Origin: Paraburkholderia heleia NBRC 101817 | GTDB lineage: Bacteria > Pseudomonadota > Gammaproteobacteria > Burkholderiales > Burkholderiaceae | Length of the DNA stretch: 64,000 nucleotides | Assembly (NCBI RefSeq): GCF_000739775.1 | Contig: NZ_BBJH01000022.1 | Coordinates: forward strand, 62,001-126,000 | Direction: 5' to 3' | Shown here: piece after piece, positions 1-8,101 of the stretch | Layout of the letters: each line of letters begins with the position of its first letter | Numbering within the stretch: the stretch's first letter is position 1 | Notes under the pieces: model-generated | The model's input: the letters and a program-made list of their open reading frames with translations, nothing else | Database searches by the model: none | What the model was told of the DNA's origin: nothing | Made by a program: the position numbers and the translations under genes

Positions 1-89
1 GCATACAGCGGCACGGGCGGCGAAACACCGAGGGCAAGCACGAGCACGGCGCCGGGCAGCGGCGCGGAAGAACGATAGCGCGTGGACAT
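1..89 (-). CDS. Partial N-terminus of an unidentified membrane or exported protein
   Basis: Only the first 29-30 codons lie in the window; the gene continues beyond base 1. The start is an ATG whose complement is at 87-89, preceded on the minus strand by a strong AAGGAGG site. The peptide begins MSTRYRSSAPLPG and continues with a hydrophobic stretch of about 12 residues (AVLVLALGV), so it is either a signal peptide or a first membrane segment. Too little is visible to name a family. Confidence 0.6.
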   Translation of the reverse strand, partial: MSTRYRSSAPLPGAVLVLALGVSPPVPLY

Positions 90-768
90 GAAGCCTCCTT
101 GTTTGAATCCAATCCGCATTGCGCATGGCAATCGATTCGAAATGTTTGCGAAAACATTCTGCACAAAAAAATCAAATCGCTCGCTGAAATTGCCCCATGG
201 CCGTCATCACCCGCGCCGGCCGCGCCAATTTTTACCGCGCAGACCGAAAACGCTAACAAACATCTAAAAGGCGCCACTGCCGTCATTTAATTCATATTGG
301 ATAAGATTGATCCAGTTCAATATATGCTGAATACGGATTTAGTCATACAAAACAAGGCGAAGTGTTGCTTTTCAATGTTTGAGCAATCAAGTCGGGTTAA
401 CCGGCTGCAACAGGAGCAAACTTCGCATTGCGGGGGCGATGCGAAATGGCCGCGCCCATTGTTGACCGGCGCGAACCGGTTGTTTTTTCCCATTAGTTCA
501 GGATTATCCACAAGTCAAGCAGACTATTTTTCCGCTAGCTATACACATTCCCTACAAAAACAATTATTAATATCCGCTGCGGAACACCAAGGCGTTTCGC
601 AACAAGCGCCCTTCACCGGGCGTCGATTTCGCCGTCCGTCATGGCCCCCGCGTCACCGCACCGGCGCCGGGTCCATGGCAAGCGACAAGACCCGCTTGCA
701 GGAAGGGTTACAGGAGCGGCACATCCGCAATGCCGCGTGTCCGGAATCTTTCGTCGACGAGTGAACAC
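90..768. other. AT-rich intergenic region
   Basis: About 680 bases, clearly richer in A+T than the rest of the window, with no convincing gene. It holds a perfect DnaA-box sequence TTATCCACA at 504-512, an inverted repeat TTCGCAT/ATGCGAA (422-428, 439-445), and a short hairpin followed by six T (465-488). An open frame at 297-764 has unconvincing composition, no homology that I recognise and no good ribosome site. The promoter of the gene starting at 89 on the minus strand should be in the left part. Confidence 0.5.
465..488 (+). terminator. Weak possible intrinsic terminator
   Basis: ACCGG (465-469) pairs with CCGGT (476-480) around a 6-nt loop and is followed by TG and six T. The stem is only 5 bp and no upstream gene on the plus strand is evident, so this may be chance or the end of a short RNA. 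Confidence 0.2.
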
Positions 769-1173
769 ATGCTTACCCGAACCGAGAACCTGCCCAGCGT
801 CGCGAGAAGAATGGCCGCCGGCCAGATGTTGATGGAAGGCGCGACCGTGAATAGCGTCGCCGACTCACTCCACCTTTCCGCCCAGACGGTGAGGCGCTAC
901 AAGTCCATCGTCGAAGACGGCGGACTCGCCGCTCTCCAGCAGATGAGCGTGGGTGGCCGTCCTTCGGTGCTCGATCAAGCCGCGCTAGGCTGGATCGCGA
1001 GCGCCCTGCACGGCTCCGCCCGAGAGCACGGCTTTGCGAGCGATGCGTGGACCAACAGCCGCGTGCGCGAGCTGATCGGCCGCCAGTTCGGCGTGCACTA
1101 TTCGCGCGTCTATACCTGGCAGATCGTCTCGAACCTCGGTCTCGGCCACCGGCTGTCGAAATCCGCGCGCTGA
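769..1173 (+). CDS. Stand-alone winged-helix protein of IS630-transposase N-terminal type
   Basis: A 134-residue protein starting at ATG 769 (an in-frame ATG at 730 is the alternative). Residues about 10-60 form a helix-turn-helix of the kind found at the N-terminus of IS630/Tc1-mariner transposases (ARRMAAGQMLMEGATVNSVADSLHLSAQTVRRY), and residues about 75-130 form a second winged-helix segment ending in the pattern YSRVYTWQIVSNLGLGHRLSKSAR. The DDE catalytic domain that would follow in a transposase is absent and no terminal inverted repeats are visible. Family knowledge: such orphan helix-turn-helix proteins are common in Burkholderiaceae and their role is unknown. It could be a domesticated DNA-binding protein or the relic of an insertion sequence. 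Confidence 0.7.
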   Translation: MLTRTENLPSVARRMAAGQMLMEGATVNSVADSLHLSAQTVRRYKSIVEDGGLAALQQMSVGGRPSVLDQAALGWIASALHGSAREHGFASDAWTNSRVRELIGRQFGVHYSRVYTWQIVSNLGLGHRLSKSAR

Positions 1174-1216
1174 ACGGCATGGAGGGCGTCGCGCGCCGCA
1201 CGAAAACCGGCGCGCC

Positions 1217-2250
1217 TCAGCCTCGCGTAGCGGGCGCATCGCGGCTTCGGCTTCCGGCTTCGGGATCCACCAGCGGCTGCGCCCCTTCGCCCGTCCATTG
1301 CTGCGACCGGACCTGATTTCGGCCCGCTTCCCTGGCCTCGTAGAGCAGGCGGTCGGCGGCAGCCAGCAGCTTCGCGCCGCTGCCTCCCTCGGGCGGATTG
1401 CAGCTCGCACCCGCGCTCACCGTCACGCACCCCTCGTGCGTACCACTCAGCGTGAGATTGTCCGACTCGATGCGTTTGCGGATCTTCTCCGCCATGCGCG
1501 CCGCGGCGTCGAGCCCCGTGCCCGGCAGCACCACCGCGAACTCCTCGCCGCCAAAGCGCGCGGCGAGATCGGTTGCGCGCCTCGATCCTGCAGCGATGCG
1601 CCCGGCCACGAACACCAGCACCTCGTCGCCGGCGGCGTGCCCGTAGGTGTCGTTGAAGAGCTTGAAGTGGTCGATGTCGAAAACAGCACGGAAAGCGGCG
1701 CGCATTCGCGCACCGCGTGATGCCACTCCTCCGCGAGACGGCTGTCGAGCGCACGGCGGTTCGCAAGACCCGTGAGCGGGTCGGTGACGGCGAGGCGCAC
1801 GAGCTTGCCCTCGGCCACGACCGCGAAGGTATAGATGCGCTCGACCCCGTCGATTGCCGAGCGCGACGTCTGGGTGCCGGCGTCGCGACGCGAAAGGAAT
1901 GCGAAATTCGGCAGGTCCGCGTAACTCGAGTCGGCACCGCGCGTCGAAGGCGGCCTGCTCGCGAGCAACGTGCCGTCGCGCATCAGGATGAAGAGGTAGC
2001 CGCCCGGGCCGAGGTCGATGCGCTCGAGCAGTTGATCGAGATAGTCGAGACGCACCCCGAGCAGCGCGACGCCCGCGAACGAGCCGTCGGGCGCGTCGAT
2101 GCGGCGCGTGAGGCCGATCGTGAGCGCGTCGCCGCCTTCGCCCGGGCGTGAGCCCAGCGATGCACCAGGAGACGCCGTGAAAGAACCCGTTTTGGCATCT
2201 GCGCAATCCTCTTGCTGACGGCGCGATTCGCGATTCGATAGAGCGCCGGT
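1217..2250 (-). pseudogene. Diguanylate cyclase (GGDEF) remnant, 5'-truncated and frameshifted
   Basis: Read on the minus strand, one frame (about 2250 to 1684) encodes part of a periplasmic sensor domain of Cache type (GDALTIGLTRRIDAPDGSF ... GPGGYLFILMRDGTLLASR) and the start of a GGDEF domain (AVTDPLTGLANRRALD). The reading then moves to another frame (about 1683 to 1217) that gives DIDHFKLFNDTYGH and the intact signature RFGGEEFAVVLPG. The shift falls at the run of four A (plus strand) at 1680-1683; one extra base would restore VLFFDIDHFK. Upstream the frame meets a stop (complement at 2251-2253) before any start or transmembrane segment. The enzyme would make cyclic di-GMP; as it stands it cannot. 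A sequencing error could explain the shift but not the missing N-terminus. Confidence 0.75.
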
Positions 2251-2256
2251 CTATCG

Positions 2257-2300
2257 GGCACACATCGGGCATACATCGGGCGTACATCGGCCATGCATCG
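2257..2300. repeat. 11-bp tandem repeat, four units
   Basis: Four consecutive 11-bp units ending in CATCG: GGCACACATCG, GGCATACATCG, GGCGTACATCG, GCCATGCATCG. A fifth, poorer unit may precede at 2246-2256. The array sits exactly where the truncated GGDEF frame ends and about 100 bp before the pit gene. Confidence 0.7.
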
Positions 2301-2400
2301 GACATGACTGGCACGAGTCCGTCATCAAACGGACACCTGGGCGGTTCAGGATCGAAGGCGAAACCTGTGCCCACTCCCTCCCCCAAGGAGCCCGCCAGCC

Positions 2401-3990
2401 ATGCCAGAATATTCCCTGTCACCGCAACCTGGCACCGCCCCCGCGCGCGGGCGCAACGCCAGCCTGCTCGTGTTTCTCGTCGTCATCGCCGCGGGCGCCG
2501 TGTACGTGGGGATGCATCTCGCCGACGACCTCTCGCCGGTGCGCGAAAGCTCGGCGATGCCCTGGATCCTGCTCGGCATCGCGCTCCTGATCGCACTCGG
2601 CTTCGAGTTCGTGAACGGCTTCCACGATACCGCGAATGCGGTCGCGACCGTGATCTATACGCACTCGCTTTCGCCCAATATCGCCGTGATATGGTCCGGC
2701 GCGTGGAATTTCCTCGGCGTGCTCACGTCCACCGGCGCGGTGGCCTTCGGCATCCTGCAACTGCTGCCGGTGGAGCTGATCCTGCAGGTGGGCAGCAGCG
2801 CGGGTTTCGCCATGGTGTTCGCACTGCTCATCGCCGCGATCATCTGGAACCTCGGCACGTGGTACTTCGGCCTGCCTTCGTCGAGCTCGCATACGCTGAT
2901 CGGCTCGATCATCGGCGTGGGCCTCATGAACCAGCTCATGCACGGCGCGAACGGCACGAGCGGCGTGGACTGGAGCCAGGCGCTCGGCGTGGGCAAGTCG
3001 CTGCTCTTTTCGCCGATCGTCGGCTTTTTGCTGGCCGGCCTCCTGCTGCTCATCCTCAAGGCCGTGGTGCGCGTGCCCGAGCTCTACTCGGAGCCCAAGG
3101 GCAAGGAGCCGCCGCCGTTCTGGATCCGCGCGCTGCTCATCCTCACCTGCACGGGCGTGTCGTTCGCGCACGGCTCCAACGACGGCCAGAAGGGCATGGG
3201 CCTCATCATGCTGATCCTGATCGGCACGGTGCCCACGGCCTATGCGCTGAACCGCGCCGTCACGGCCGAGCAGACGCAGACCTTCGTCGCCGTCGCGCAC
3301 GACGCCACGCGCGCGCTCGAGCGCTACACGAACGGCGTGGCCGCGCCCGCCGATCCGCGCGCGGAAGTGGAACGCTTCATCGGCCGCCGCGCGCTGTCGA
3401 GCACGACGGTGCCCGCGCTCGCCGCGCTGTCGAACCAGGTGGCCGAACAGGTGCGCGGCTACGGCTCGCTCGCGGCGGTGCCGCAATCGGTCGTCGATAA
3501 CGTGCGCAACAACATGTACGTAGTTTCCGAGGCGATCCGCCTGCTCGACAAGCAGAAGGCGGTGCCCTTCTCAGCCGACGACCTGAAGTCCATCAACAAC
3601 TTCCGCATCCAGATCGACCACGCGACGAAATTCATCCCGACGTGGGTGAAGGTGGCCGTGGCGATCGCACTGGGACTCGGCACGATGGTGGGCTGGAAGC
3701 GCATCGTGGTGACGGTGGGCGAACGCATCGGCAAGCAGCACCTGAGCTATGGCCAGGGCGGCTGCGCGGAGGTCGTGGCGATGGTGACGATCGGCGCTGC
3801 GGACGTGTACGGTCTGCCGGTCTCGACCACGCACGTGCTCTCCTCGGGCGTGGCGGGCACGATGGCCGCGAACGGCTCGGGCCTGCAATGGAATACGGTG
3901 CGCAGCCTCGTGATGGCGTGGGTGCTCACGCTGCCCGCTTCGATCGTGCTGGCGGGCGTGCTCTATTGGGTTTTCAGGCACGTGTTCTGA
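2401..3990 (+). CDS. pit: Low-affinity inorganic phosphate transporter, Pit family
   Basis: A 529-residue inner-membrane protein, in the usual range for bacterial Pit transporters (about 490-540). It takes up phosphate, probably as a metal-phosphate complex, driven by protons. Both halves of the family duplication are visible: the N-terminal GFEFVNGFHDTANAVATVIYT (split here by position 60-80) and the C-terminal GAADVYGLPVSTTHVLSSGVAG, each with the conserved PxSTTH or PSSSSHTL element (LPSSSSHTLIGSI near residue 160). A long hydrophilic loop (about 290-400) separates the two membrane blocks. The start ATG follows a CAAGGAGCC ribosome site. It converges on the polyphosphate kinase gene, a pairing that makes sense for phosphate storage. 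Confidence 0.93.
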   Translation: MPEYSLSPQPGTAPARGRNASLLVFLVVIAAGAVYVGMHLADDLSPVRESSAMPWILLGIALLIALGFEFVNGFHDTANAVATVIYTHSLSPNIAVIWSGAWNFLGVLTSTGAVAFGILQLLPVELILQVGSSAGFAMVFALLIAAIIWNLGTWYFGLPSSSSHTLIGSIIGVGLMNQLMHGANGTSGVDWSQALGVGKSLLFSPIVGFLLAGLLLLILKAVVRVPELYSEPKGKEPPPFWIRALLILTCTGVSFAHGSNDGQKGMGLIMLILIGTVPTAYALNRAVTAEQTQTFVAVAHDATRALERYTNGVAAPADPRAEVERFIGRRALSSTTVPALAALSNQVAEQVRGYGSLAAVPQSVVDNVRNNMYVVSEAIRLLDKQKAVPFSADDLKSINNFRIQIDHATKFIPTWVKVAVAIALGLGTMVGWKRIVVTVGERIGKQHLSYGQGGCAEVVAMVTIGAADVYGLPVSTTHVLSSGVAGTMAANGSGLQWNTVRSLVMAWVLTLPASIVLAGVLYWVFRHVF

Positions 3991-4009
3991 GCACGCACGG
4001 CCAGCAATA

Positions 4010-4045
4010 AGCCGCACTCCCTGCGAGGGGAGCGCGGCTTTTTAA
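4010..4045. terminator. Intrinsic terminator between pit and ppk2
   Basis: A hairpin AGCCGC-A-CTCCC ... GGGAG-C-GCGGCT with one A/C mismatch is followed by TTTTT on the plus strand. It ends the pit transcript and lies just beyond the end of the convergent ppk2 gene. Confidence 0.8.
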
Positions 4046-4071
4046 TTGAACGCTGCGAACGGGTCAACCTC

Positions 4072-5022
4072 TCAATAAATCTCCGGAATGATCATGTTCT
4101 GCGGCACCGGCTGGCGAATGTAATCCGGATGATGCACGCGCGCCGGCAGCGTGACGTGCGGGTGCTCGATCTCGTGATACGGCACCTGGCTCAGCAAGTG
4201 GTGAATGCAGTTCAGCCGCGCGCGCTTCTTGTCCACGCCCTGCACGACCCACCACGGCGCCTCGGGAATGTGCGAGCGCTGCAGCATCGCTTCCTTCACG
4301 TGCGTGTAGGCCTCCCAGCGGCGGCGGCTTTCGAGGTCCATCGGCGAGAGCTTCCATTGCTTGAGCGGATCGTCGATGCGGCTCTGGAAACGCACTTCCT
4401 GCTCGTCGTCGGTGATCGAGAACCAGTACTTGACGATCTGGATGCCGCTCCTCACCAGCATCTTTTCGAACTCGGGCACCGAGCGGAAGAACTCTTCGTA
4501 TTCGTCGTCGGTGCAGAAGTTCATCACGCGCTCCACGCCCGCGCGGTTGTACCAGCTGCGATCGAACAGCACCATCTCGCCGCCCGCCGGCAGATGCTGC
4601 ACGTAGCGCTGGAAATACCATTGCGTGCGCTCGCGGTTGTTCGGTGCGGGCAGCGCGGCCACACGGCACATGCGCGGGTTCAGGCGTTGCGTGATGCGCT
4701 TGATGACGCCGCCCTTGCCCGCGGCGTCGCGTCCTTCGAAGATCACGACGAGCCGGTGCCCCGTGCTCACGATCCAGTCCTGCAGCTTGACGAGTTCGCC
4801 CTGCAGGCGGATCAGCTCGCGGAAATAGACGCGGCGCAGCGCACGCGCCTCGTCGCTGATCTGCAGGCCGCTTTCCTGCAGCCGGTCGTCGACCTCCATT
4901 TCGAGCTCTTCGTCGTAGGCGTCGATGAGCTCTTCATCCAGACGGCGGCGGCGATGCAGTTCGGCATCCTGCTGCTGCGCATCCGGTTGTTCGGCATCCA
5001 TCGTGCGGTCCAGTTCATTCAT
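4072..5022 (-). CDS. ppk2: Polyphosphate kinase 2 (PPK2 family)
   Basis: A 316-residue cytoplasmic kinase that transfers phosphate between polyphosphate and nucleoside diphosphates. Walker A is GRDAAGKGG (residues about 97-105) and the lid/Walker B motif is LFDRSWYNRAG (about 152-162), with the family end motif KYWFSITDDEQ further on. Length fits a single-domain (class I) PPK2. The start at 5022 (MNELDR) is chosen because AAGGAGAG lies 8 bases upstream; the open frame continues to 5184 without an equally good site. It faces pit across a terminator, suggesting linked use of phosphate. The sequence alone does not tell whether ATP or GTP synthesis is preferred. Confidence 0.92.
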   Translation of the reverse strand: MNELDRTMDAEQPDAQQQDAELHRRRRLDEELIDAYDEELEMEVDDRLQESGLQISDEARALRRVYFRELIRLQGELVKLQDWIVSTGHRLVVIFEGRDAAGKGGVIKRITQRLNPRMCRVAALPAPNNRERTQWYFQRYVQHLPAGGEMVLFDRSWYNRAGVERVMNFCTDDEYEEFFRSVPEFEKMLVRSGIQIVKYWFSITDDEQEVRFQSRIDDPLKQWKLSPMDLESRRRWEAYTHVKEAMLQRSHIPEAPWWVVQGVDKKRARLNCIHHLLSQVPYHEIEHPHVTLPARVHHPDYIRQPVPQNMIIPEIY

Positions 5023-5111
5023 GGCGACTCTCTCCTTGGTCGATAGGCTGGCAACTCGCGCCACTATCGTCGCAGCGAGTGTCACGAATATTTCAAATGC
5101 ATGGCGACGGC

Positions 5112-5492
5112 TCAAGTGAGCGGCCTGGCGAAGCTCAGTTCGTGGCCGTCCGGATCGACAAGATGGAAATAGCGCTCGCCCCACGGCGCGTCGCGCGGCG
5201 CGAATTCGGGCCTGGCGCCGGCCGCCAGCGCGTGGGCGTAGAAGGCGTCCACGTCGGCGACGTAGAGAATCACCCGGCCCCAGCCGTTCACCGGGCCGTG
5301 CGGCCCCTCCAGCAGGTTCAGATAGCAGACGCCGGCCGCGCCGCCCAGTTCGAACGACGCAAAGCCCGGCACCGCCGGCCCAGCCCTCTGCACGAAGCCG
5401 AGCGCCTCGTAAAAGGGCACCGACCGCGCGATGTCGCCGACAGTCAGCGTCACGGCGCTCAACGCTACGATTTGGGCGGCGCGTTCGTTCAT
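5112..5492 (-). CDS. VOC-superfamily (glyoxalase/bleomycin-resistance fold) protein
   Basis: A 126-residue protein with the paired beta-alpha-beta modules of the vicinal oxygen chelate fold: AVTLTVGDIARSVPFYEALGF at the start and RVILYVADVDAFYAHALAAG in the second half, ending in the typical LVDPDGHELSFARP, whose Glu is a usual metal ligand. Such proteins include glyoxalases, dioxygenases and antibiotic-binding proteins; substrate cannot be deduced. It lies between ppk2 and the lactate regulator on the same strand as both, 89 bp from ppk2, with no evident functional link. Confidence 0.8.
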   Translation of the reverse strand: MNERAAQIVALSAVTLTVGDIARSVPFYEALGFVQRAGPAVPGFASFELGGAAGVCYLNLLEGPHGPVNGWGRVILYVADVDAFYAHALAAGARPEFAPRDAPWGERYFHLVDPDGHELSFARPLT

Positions 5493-5555
5493 CTGTTCCT
5501 CCTGCTCATGCGGCCGGCTACTGCGTGCTGCCCGGAATGAGGCCCGTCGGCACGA

Positions 5556-6410
5556 TCAGCCGACTTTAGCAGCGTTCGCGCGCCCGGCGCGGGCCGCCGG
5601 CTTTTTTCCTCTGCCGCCCGGCACCTTGCGCGCCGTGTTGCGCGCCTGCGCGGCACGCTGCGCATCGCCACTGGTTGGACCGCTTTCCGGCCAGCCAATC
5701 TCCTCTCCCACCCGCGTGCGCACGAAGTCGATGTGCGTCTGCATCGCCGTGCGCGCCTCCTCCGGGCGCCGCGCGACGATCGCGTCGCACAGCGTGCGGT
5801 GCTGCAGCAGCAACTGGTCCGGCGCGTCTTCGTTCTGCACACGCAGCCCCGTGCCGTTGATCGTGATGTGCTCGCGCAGCACCCCGAGCACGCTCGTGTG
5901 CAGATGCAGGAACATCGCGTTATGCGAGGCCTGCGCGATTACTTCGTGCAGCTTCGCGTCGGTGTCGGCTTCGGCGGCCTTGTCGTCCGCTTCGCGCGTG
6001 CGCTCCAGCTCCTGCATCAGCGCGCGAATGCGCGCGAGATCCTCGTCGCTCGCGCGCAGCGCCGCGAAATACGCCGTCGCGCCTTCCAGCACGCGGCGAA
6101 ACTCGAGGATGTCTTCGCGCAAGGCCGGATGATCGGCCACGAGCTGCCCCCAGGGCGAAGCAAAGCCCGTGCGCAACTGGTCGGTGACGAACACGCCCGC
6201 GCCCGGCCGGCTCTGCACGAGGCCGCGCGCAGCCAGCCGCTGGATCGCCTCGCGCACCGTGTTGCGCGCCACGTCGTACTCCAGCGCGAGTACGCGCTCG
6301 GAAGGCAGCTTCGCGCCCGCGCGCCAGGTGCCGTCGAGCAGCGACGTCTCCATCTGACGCATCACGGTTTCCACGCGCCCGCGCGGGCCTGCCCTGTCCC
6401 TCGTTGTCAT
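5556..6410 (-). CDS. lldR: FadR-type GntR regulator of the lactate operon
   Basis: A 284-residue regulator with an N-terminal winged helix (residues about 8-75, GAKLPSERVLALEYDVARNTVREAIQRLAARGLVQSRPG, split pattern typical of GntR) and a C-terminal FCD effector domain (LREDILEFRRVLEGATAYFAA ... with the metal-binding His residues in KLHEVIAQASHNAM). The C-terminus is a Lys/Arg/Ala-rich tail. It is divergent from lutA and a TGGT-N3-ACCA operator lies between them, so it probably represses the lactate genes and itself, with lactate as inducer, by analogy with LldR/LutR. The start at 6410 gives the best family alignment; its ribosome site (GCGGGG) is modest. Confidence 0.82.
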   Translation of the reverse strand: MTTRDRAGPRGRVETVMRQMETSLLDGTWRAGAKLPSERVLALEYDVARNTVREAIQRLAARGLVQSRPGAGVFVTDQLRTGFASPWGQLVADHPALREDILEFRRVLEGATAYFAALRASDEDLARIRALMQELERTREADDKAAEADTDAKLHEVIAQASHNAMFLHLHTSVLGVLREHITINGTGLRVQNEDAPDQLLLQHRTLCDAIVARRPEEARTAMQTHIDFVRTRVGEEIGWPESGPTSGDAQRAAQARNTARKVPGGRGKKPAARAGRANAAKVG

Positions 6411-6449
6411 CCCCGCGTCATCCCGAGTCTCGTTGTCGCTTGCAGCGAG

Positions 6450-6460
6450 TGGTCCAACCA
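6450..6460. promoter_or_regulatory. FadR-subfamily operator TGGTCCAACCA
   Basis: TGGT-CCA-ACCA matches the TGGT-N3-ACCA palindrome bound by FadR-group GntR proteins (FadR, PdhR, LldR). It lies 40 bp upstream of the regulator gene and 119 bp upstream of lutA, the expected place for control of both. Confidence 0.65.
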
Positions 6461-6578
6461 GTTTGAACCATTCGCCAGAAGCAGGAATTATGCGCCCAAA
6501 CCAGCGCTTGTCCCCAACCTGCCCGGCCCCGGCCCGCGGGAAAGGAGCACGAAAGCGCGCAAAGACACCGAGCGAGAC

Positions 6579-7370
6579 ATGAAGCCACGGCAATACCCCA
6601 CCGAGCGCCCCACCGACGTCTATCTGTTCGCCACCTGCCTCGTCGACCTGTTCGTGCCGCAAGCCGGCCTCGACGCGGTGAAGCTGCTCGAACGCGAAGG
6701 CCTCACGGTCCATTTCCCGCGCAGCCAGAGCTGCTGCGGCCAGCCTGCGTACAGCAGCGGCAACCCGCGCCAGGCGCGCGAGGTCGCGCTCGCCCAACTC
6801 GGCCTCTTCGAAATGCCATGGCCCGTGATCGTGCCTTCGGGTTCGTGCGCGGGCATGATGCGTCACCACTGGCCCGCGCTGTTCGACAGCGACGCCGCCA
6901 ACGCCGCGCGCGCCGAGGGACTTTCGGCACGCGTGTACGAACTCACCGAATTCCTCGTGCGCGTGCTGAACGTCGATTTCAACGCGTATGGCGCGCATGG
7001 TTCCGTGCGCCAGCCCGAAGAGCGCGTCGTGCTGCACACCTCCTGCGGCGCGAGGCGCGAGATGGGCACGCGCGTGCACGGCGTCGAAGTCGTCGATGCG
7101 CTGCCGGGCGTGACACGCATCGAGCACGCACGCGAACCGGAATGCTGCGGCTTCGGCGGCACTTTCTCGCTCAAGCACCCGGACATTTCCGGCGCGATGG
7201 TCGCCGACAAGATCGCTGCCGCCTGCGCCACGGGCTGCGAGCGGCTCGTTTCCGCCGACTGCGGCTGCCTGCTCAACATCGGCCACGCGGCGGCGCACAA
7301 GGGCGCGCCGCTCGCCGTGGAGCACCTCGCCTCGTTCCTCTGGCGCCGCACCGGCGGGGAGGCTGCATGA
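6579..7370 (+). CDS. lutA: L-lactate utilisation protein LutA/LldE (Fe-S oxidoreductase subunit)
   Basis: A 263-residue protein with two cysteine-rich CCG domains: SQSCCGQPAYSSG near residue 50 and PECCGFGGTFSLKHPD near residue 190, plus ADCGCLLNIGHAA. LutA (LldE) is one subunit of the LutABC complex that oxidises L-lactate to pyruvate in the cytoplasm. Start at ATG 6579 follows a weak site; upstream in-frame sequence extends the frame but does not align with the family. The stop overlaps the lutC start (ATGA), so the two are translationally coupled. Confidence 0.93.
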   Translation: MKPRQYPTERPTDVYLFATCLVDLFVPQAGLDAVKLLEREGLTVHFPRSQSCCGQPAYSSGNPRQAREVALAQLGLFEMPWPVIVPSGSCAGMMRHHWPALFDSDAANAARAEGLSARVYELTEFLVRVLNVDFNAYGAHGSVRQPEERVVLHTSCGARREMGTRVHGVEVVDALPGVTRIEHAREPECCGFGGTFSLKHPDISGAMVADKIAAACATGCERLVSADCGCLLNIGHAAAHKGAPLAVEHLASFLWRRTGGEAA

Positions 7371-8101
7371 ACGTCGATGCGATGAGCGCGCGTGCGCGCA
7401 TGCTGCAACGGCTGCGCGGCCATGCACCCGCTGCGCCCTCCACGACGCTCGAAGCGCTCGACGCGCGCATCGACGCGCATTTCGCCGGGCGCCGGGCACC
7501 CGGCCCGCTCGCGCTGAACGAACGCATCGCGCAGTTCCAGCGCATGCTCGAAGCCGCGCAGGCCGAGGTGATCTGCGCGAGCGCCGCAACGTGGGCTGCC
7601 GATCTCGCCGGGCGCCTCGCTGCGGCGGGCGTGCGCAACCTGCTGCTCGACAGCACCTGCGCCGAAGGCCAGGCGCTCGAAGCCGCGCTCCCGGCCGCCG
7701 TGCAGGCGCGCGGTTACACGCGGCCGATCGAAGAGTGGAAGGCCGAACTCTTCGACACCATCGACGCGGGCTTCACCGTCGCGCGCTCGGGCCTCGCGGC
7801 GACGGGCACGCTCGTGGTCGTGCCCGACGCGAACGCGCCGCGCACGGTCTCGCTCGTGCCGCCGCTGCACGTCGCGCTGATTCACGCGAGCACGCTGCAC
7901 GCCGACCTGCATGCCGCCGTGGCCGCGGAGCGCTGGCGTGACGGCATGCCCACCAATCTCGTGATGATCTCGGGTCCTTCGAAGACCTCGGATATCCAGC
8001 AGACCACCGCCTATGGCGCGCACGGTCCCCGCGCCCTGTGGGTCGTCGTCGTGACCGATGAGGATCGCGAGACGGGTGTGCAGCAAGGAGCCGCCGAATG
8101 A
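7367..8101 (+). CDS. lutC: L-lactate utilisation protein LutC/LldG (LUD domain)
   Basis: A 244-residue protein of the LUD (lactate utilisation) fold; characteristic segments are DAGFTVARSGLAATGTLVV and the end SGPSKTSDIQQTTAYGAHGP. It is the small subunit of the LutABC lactate oxidase complex. It overlaps lutA by 4 bases and lutB by 4 bases (ATGA at 8098-8101). Gene order is A-C-B here, as in other Burkholderiaceae, rather than the Bacillus order A-B-C. Confidence 0.92.
   Translation: MNVDAMSARARMLQRLRGHAPAAPSTTLEALDARIDAHFAGRRAPGPLALNERIAQFQRMLEAAQAEVICASAATWAADLAGRLAAAGVRNLLLDSTCAEGQALEAALPAAVQARGYTRPIEEWKAELFDTIDAGFTVARSGLAATGTLVVVPDANAPRTVSLVPPLHVALIHASTLHADLHAAVAAERWRDGMPTNLVMISGPSKTSDIQQTTAYGAHGPRALWVVVVTDEDRETGVQQGAAE

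Noticed and set aside
500-570. Replication origin (DnaA box, near match and AT-rich stretch)
   Set aside because: Only one perfect box and one near match, with no dnaA, repA or parAB gene nearby; too few boxes for an origin.
297-764. 155-residue open frame in the AT-rich region
   Set aside because: No ribosome site, unnatural composition, no recognisable domain.
769-1173. Complete IS630-family insertion sequence
   Set aside because: Only the helix-turn-helix part is present; no DDE domain, terminal inverted repeats or TA target duplication were found.
2304-3500. Long open frames overlapping pit in other frames and on the other strand
   Set aside because: Arg/His/Ala-rich translations typical of shadow frames in GC-rich DNA; pit is unmistakable in its own frame.
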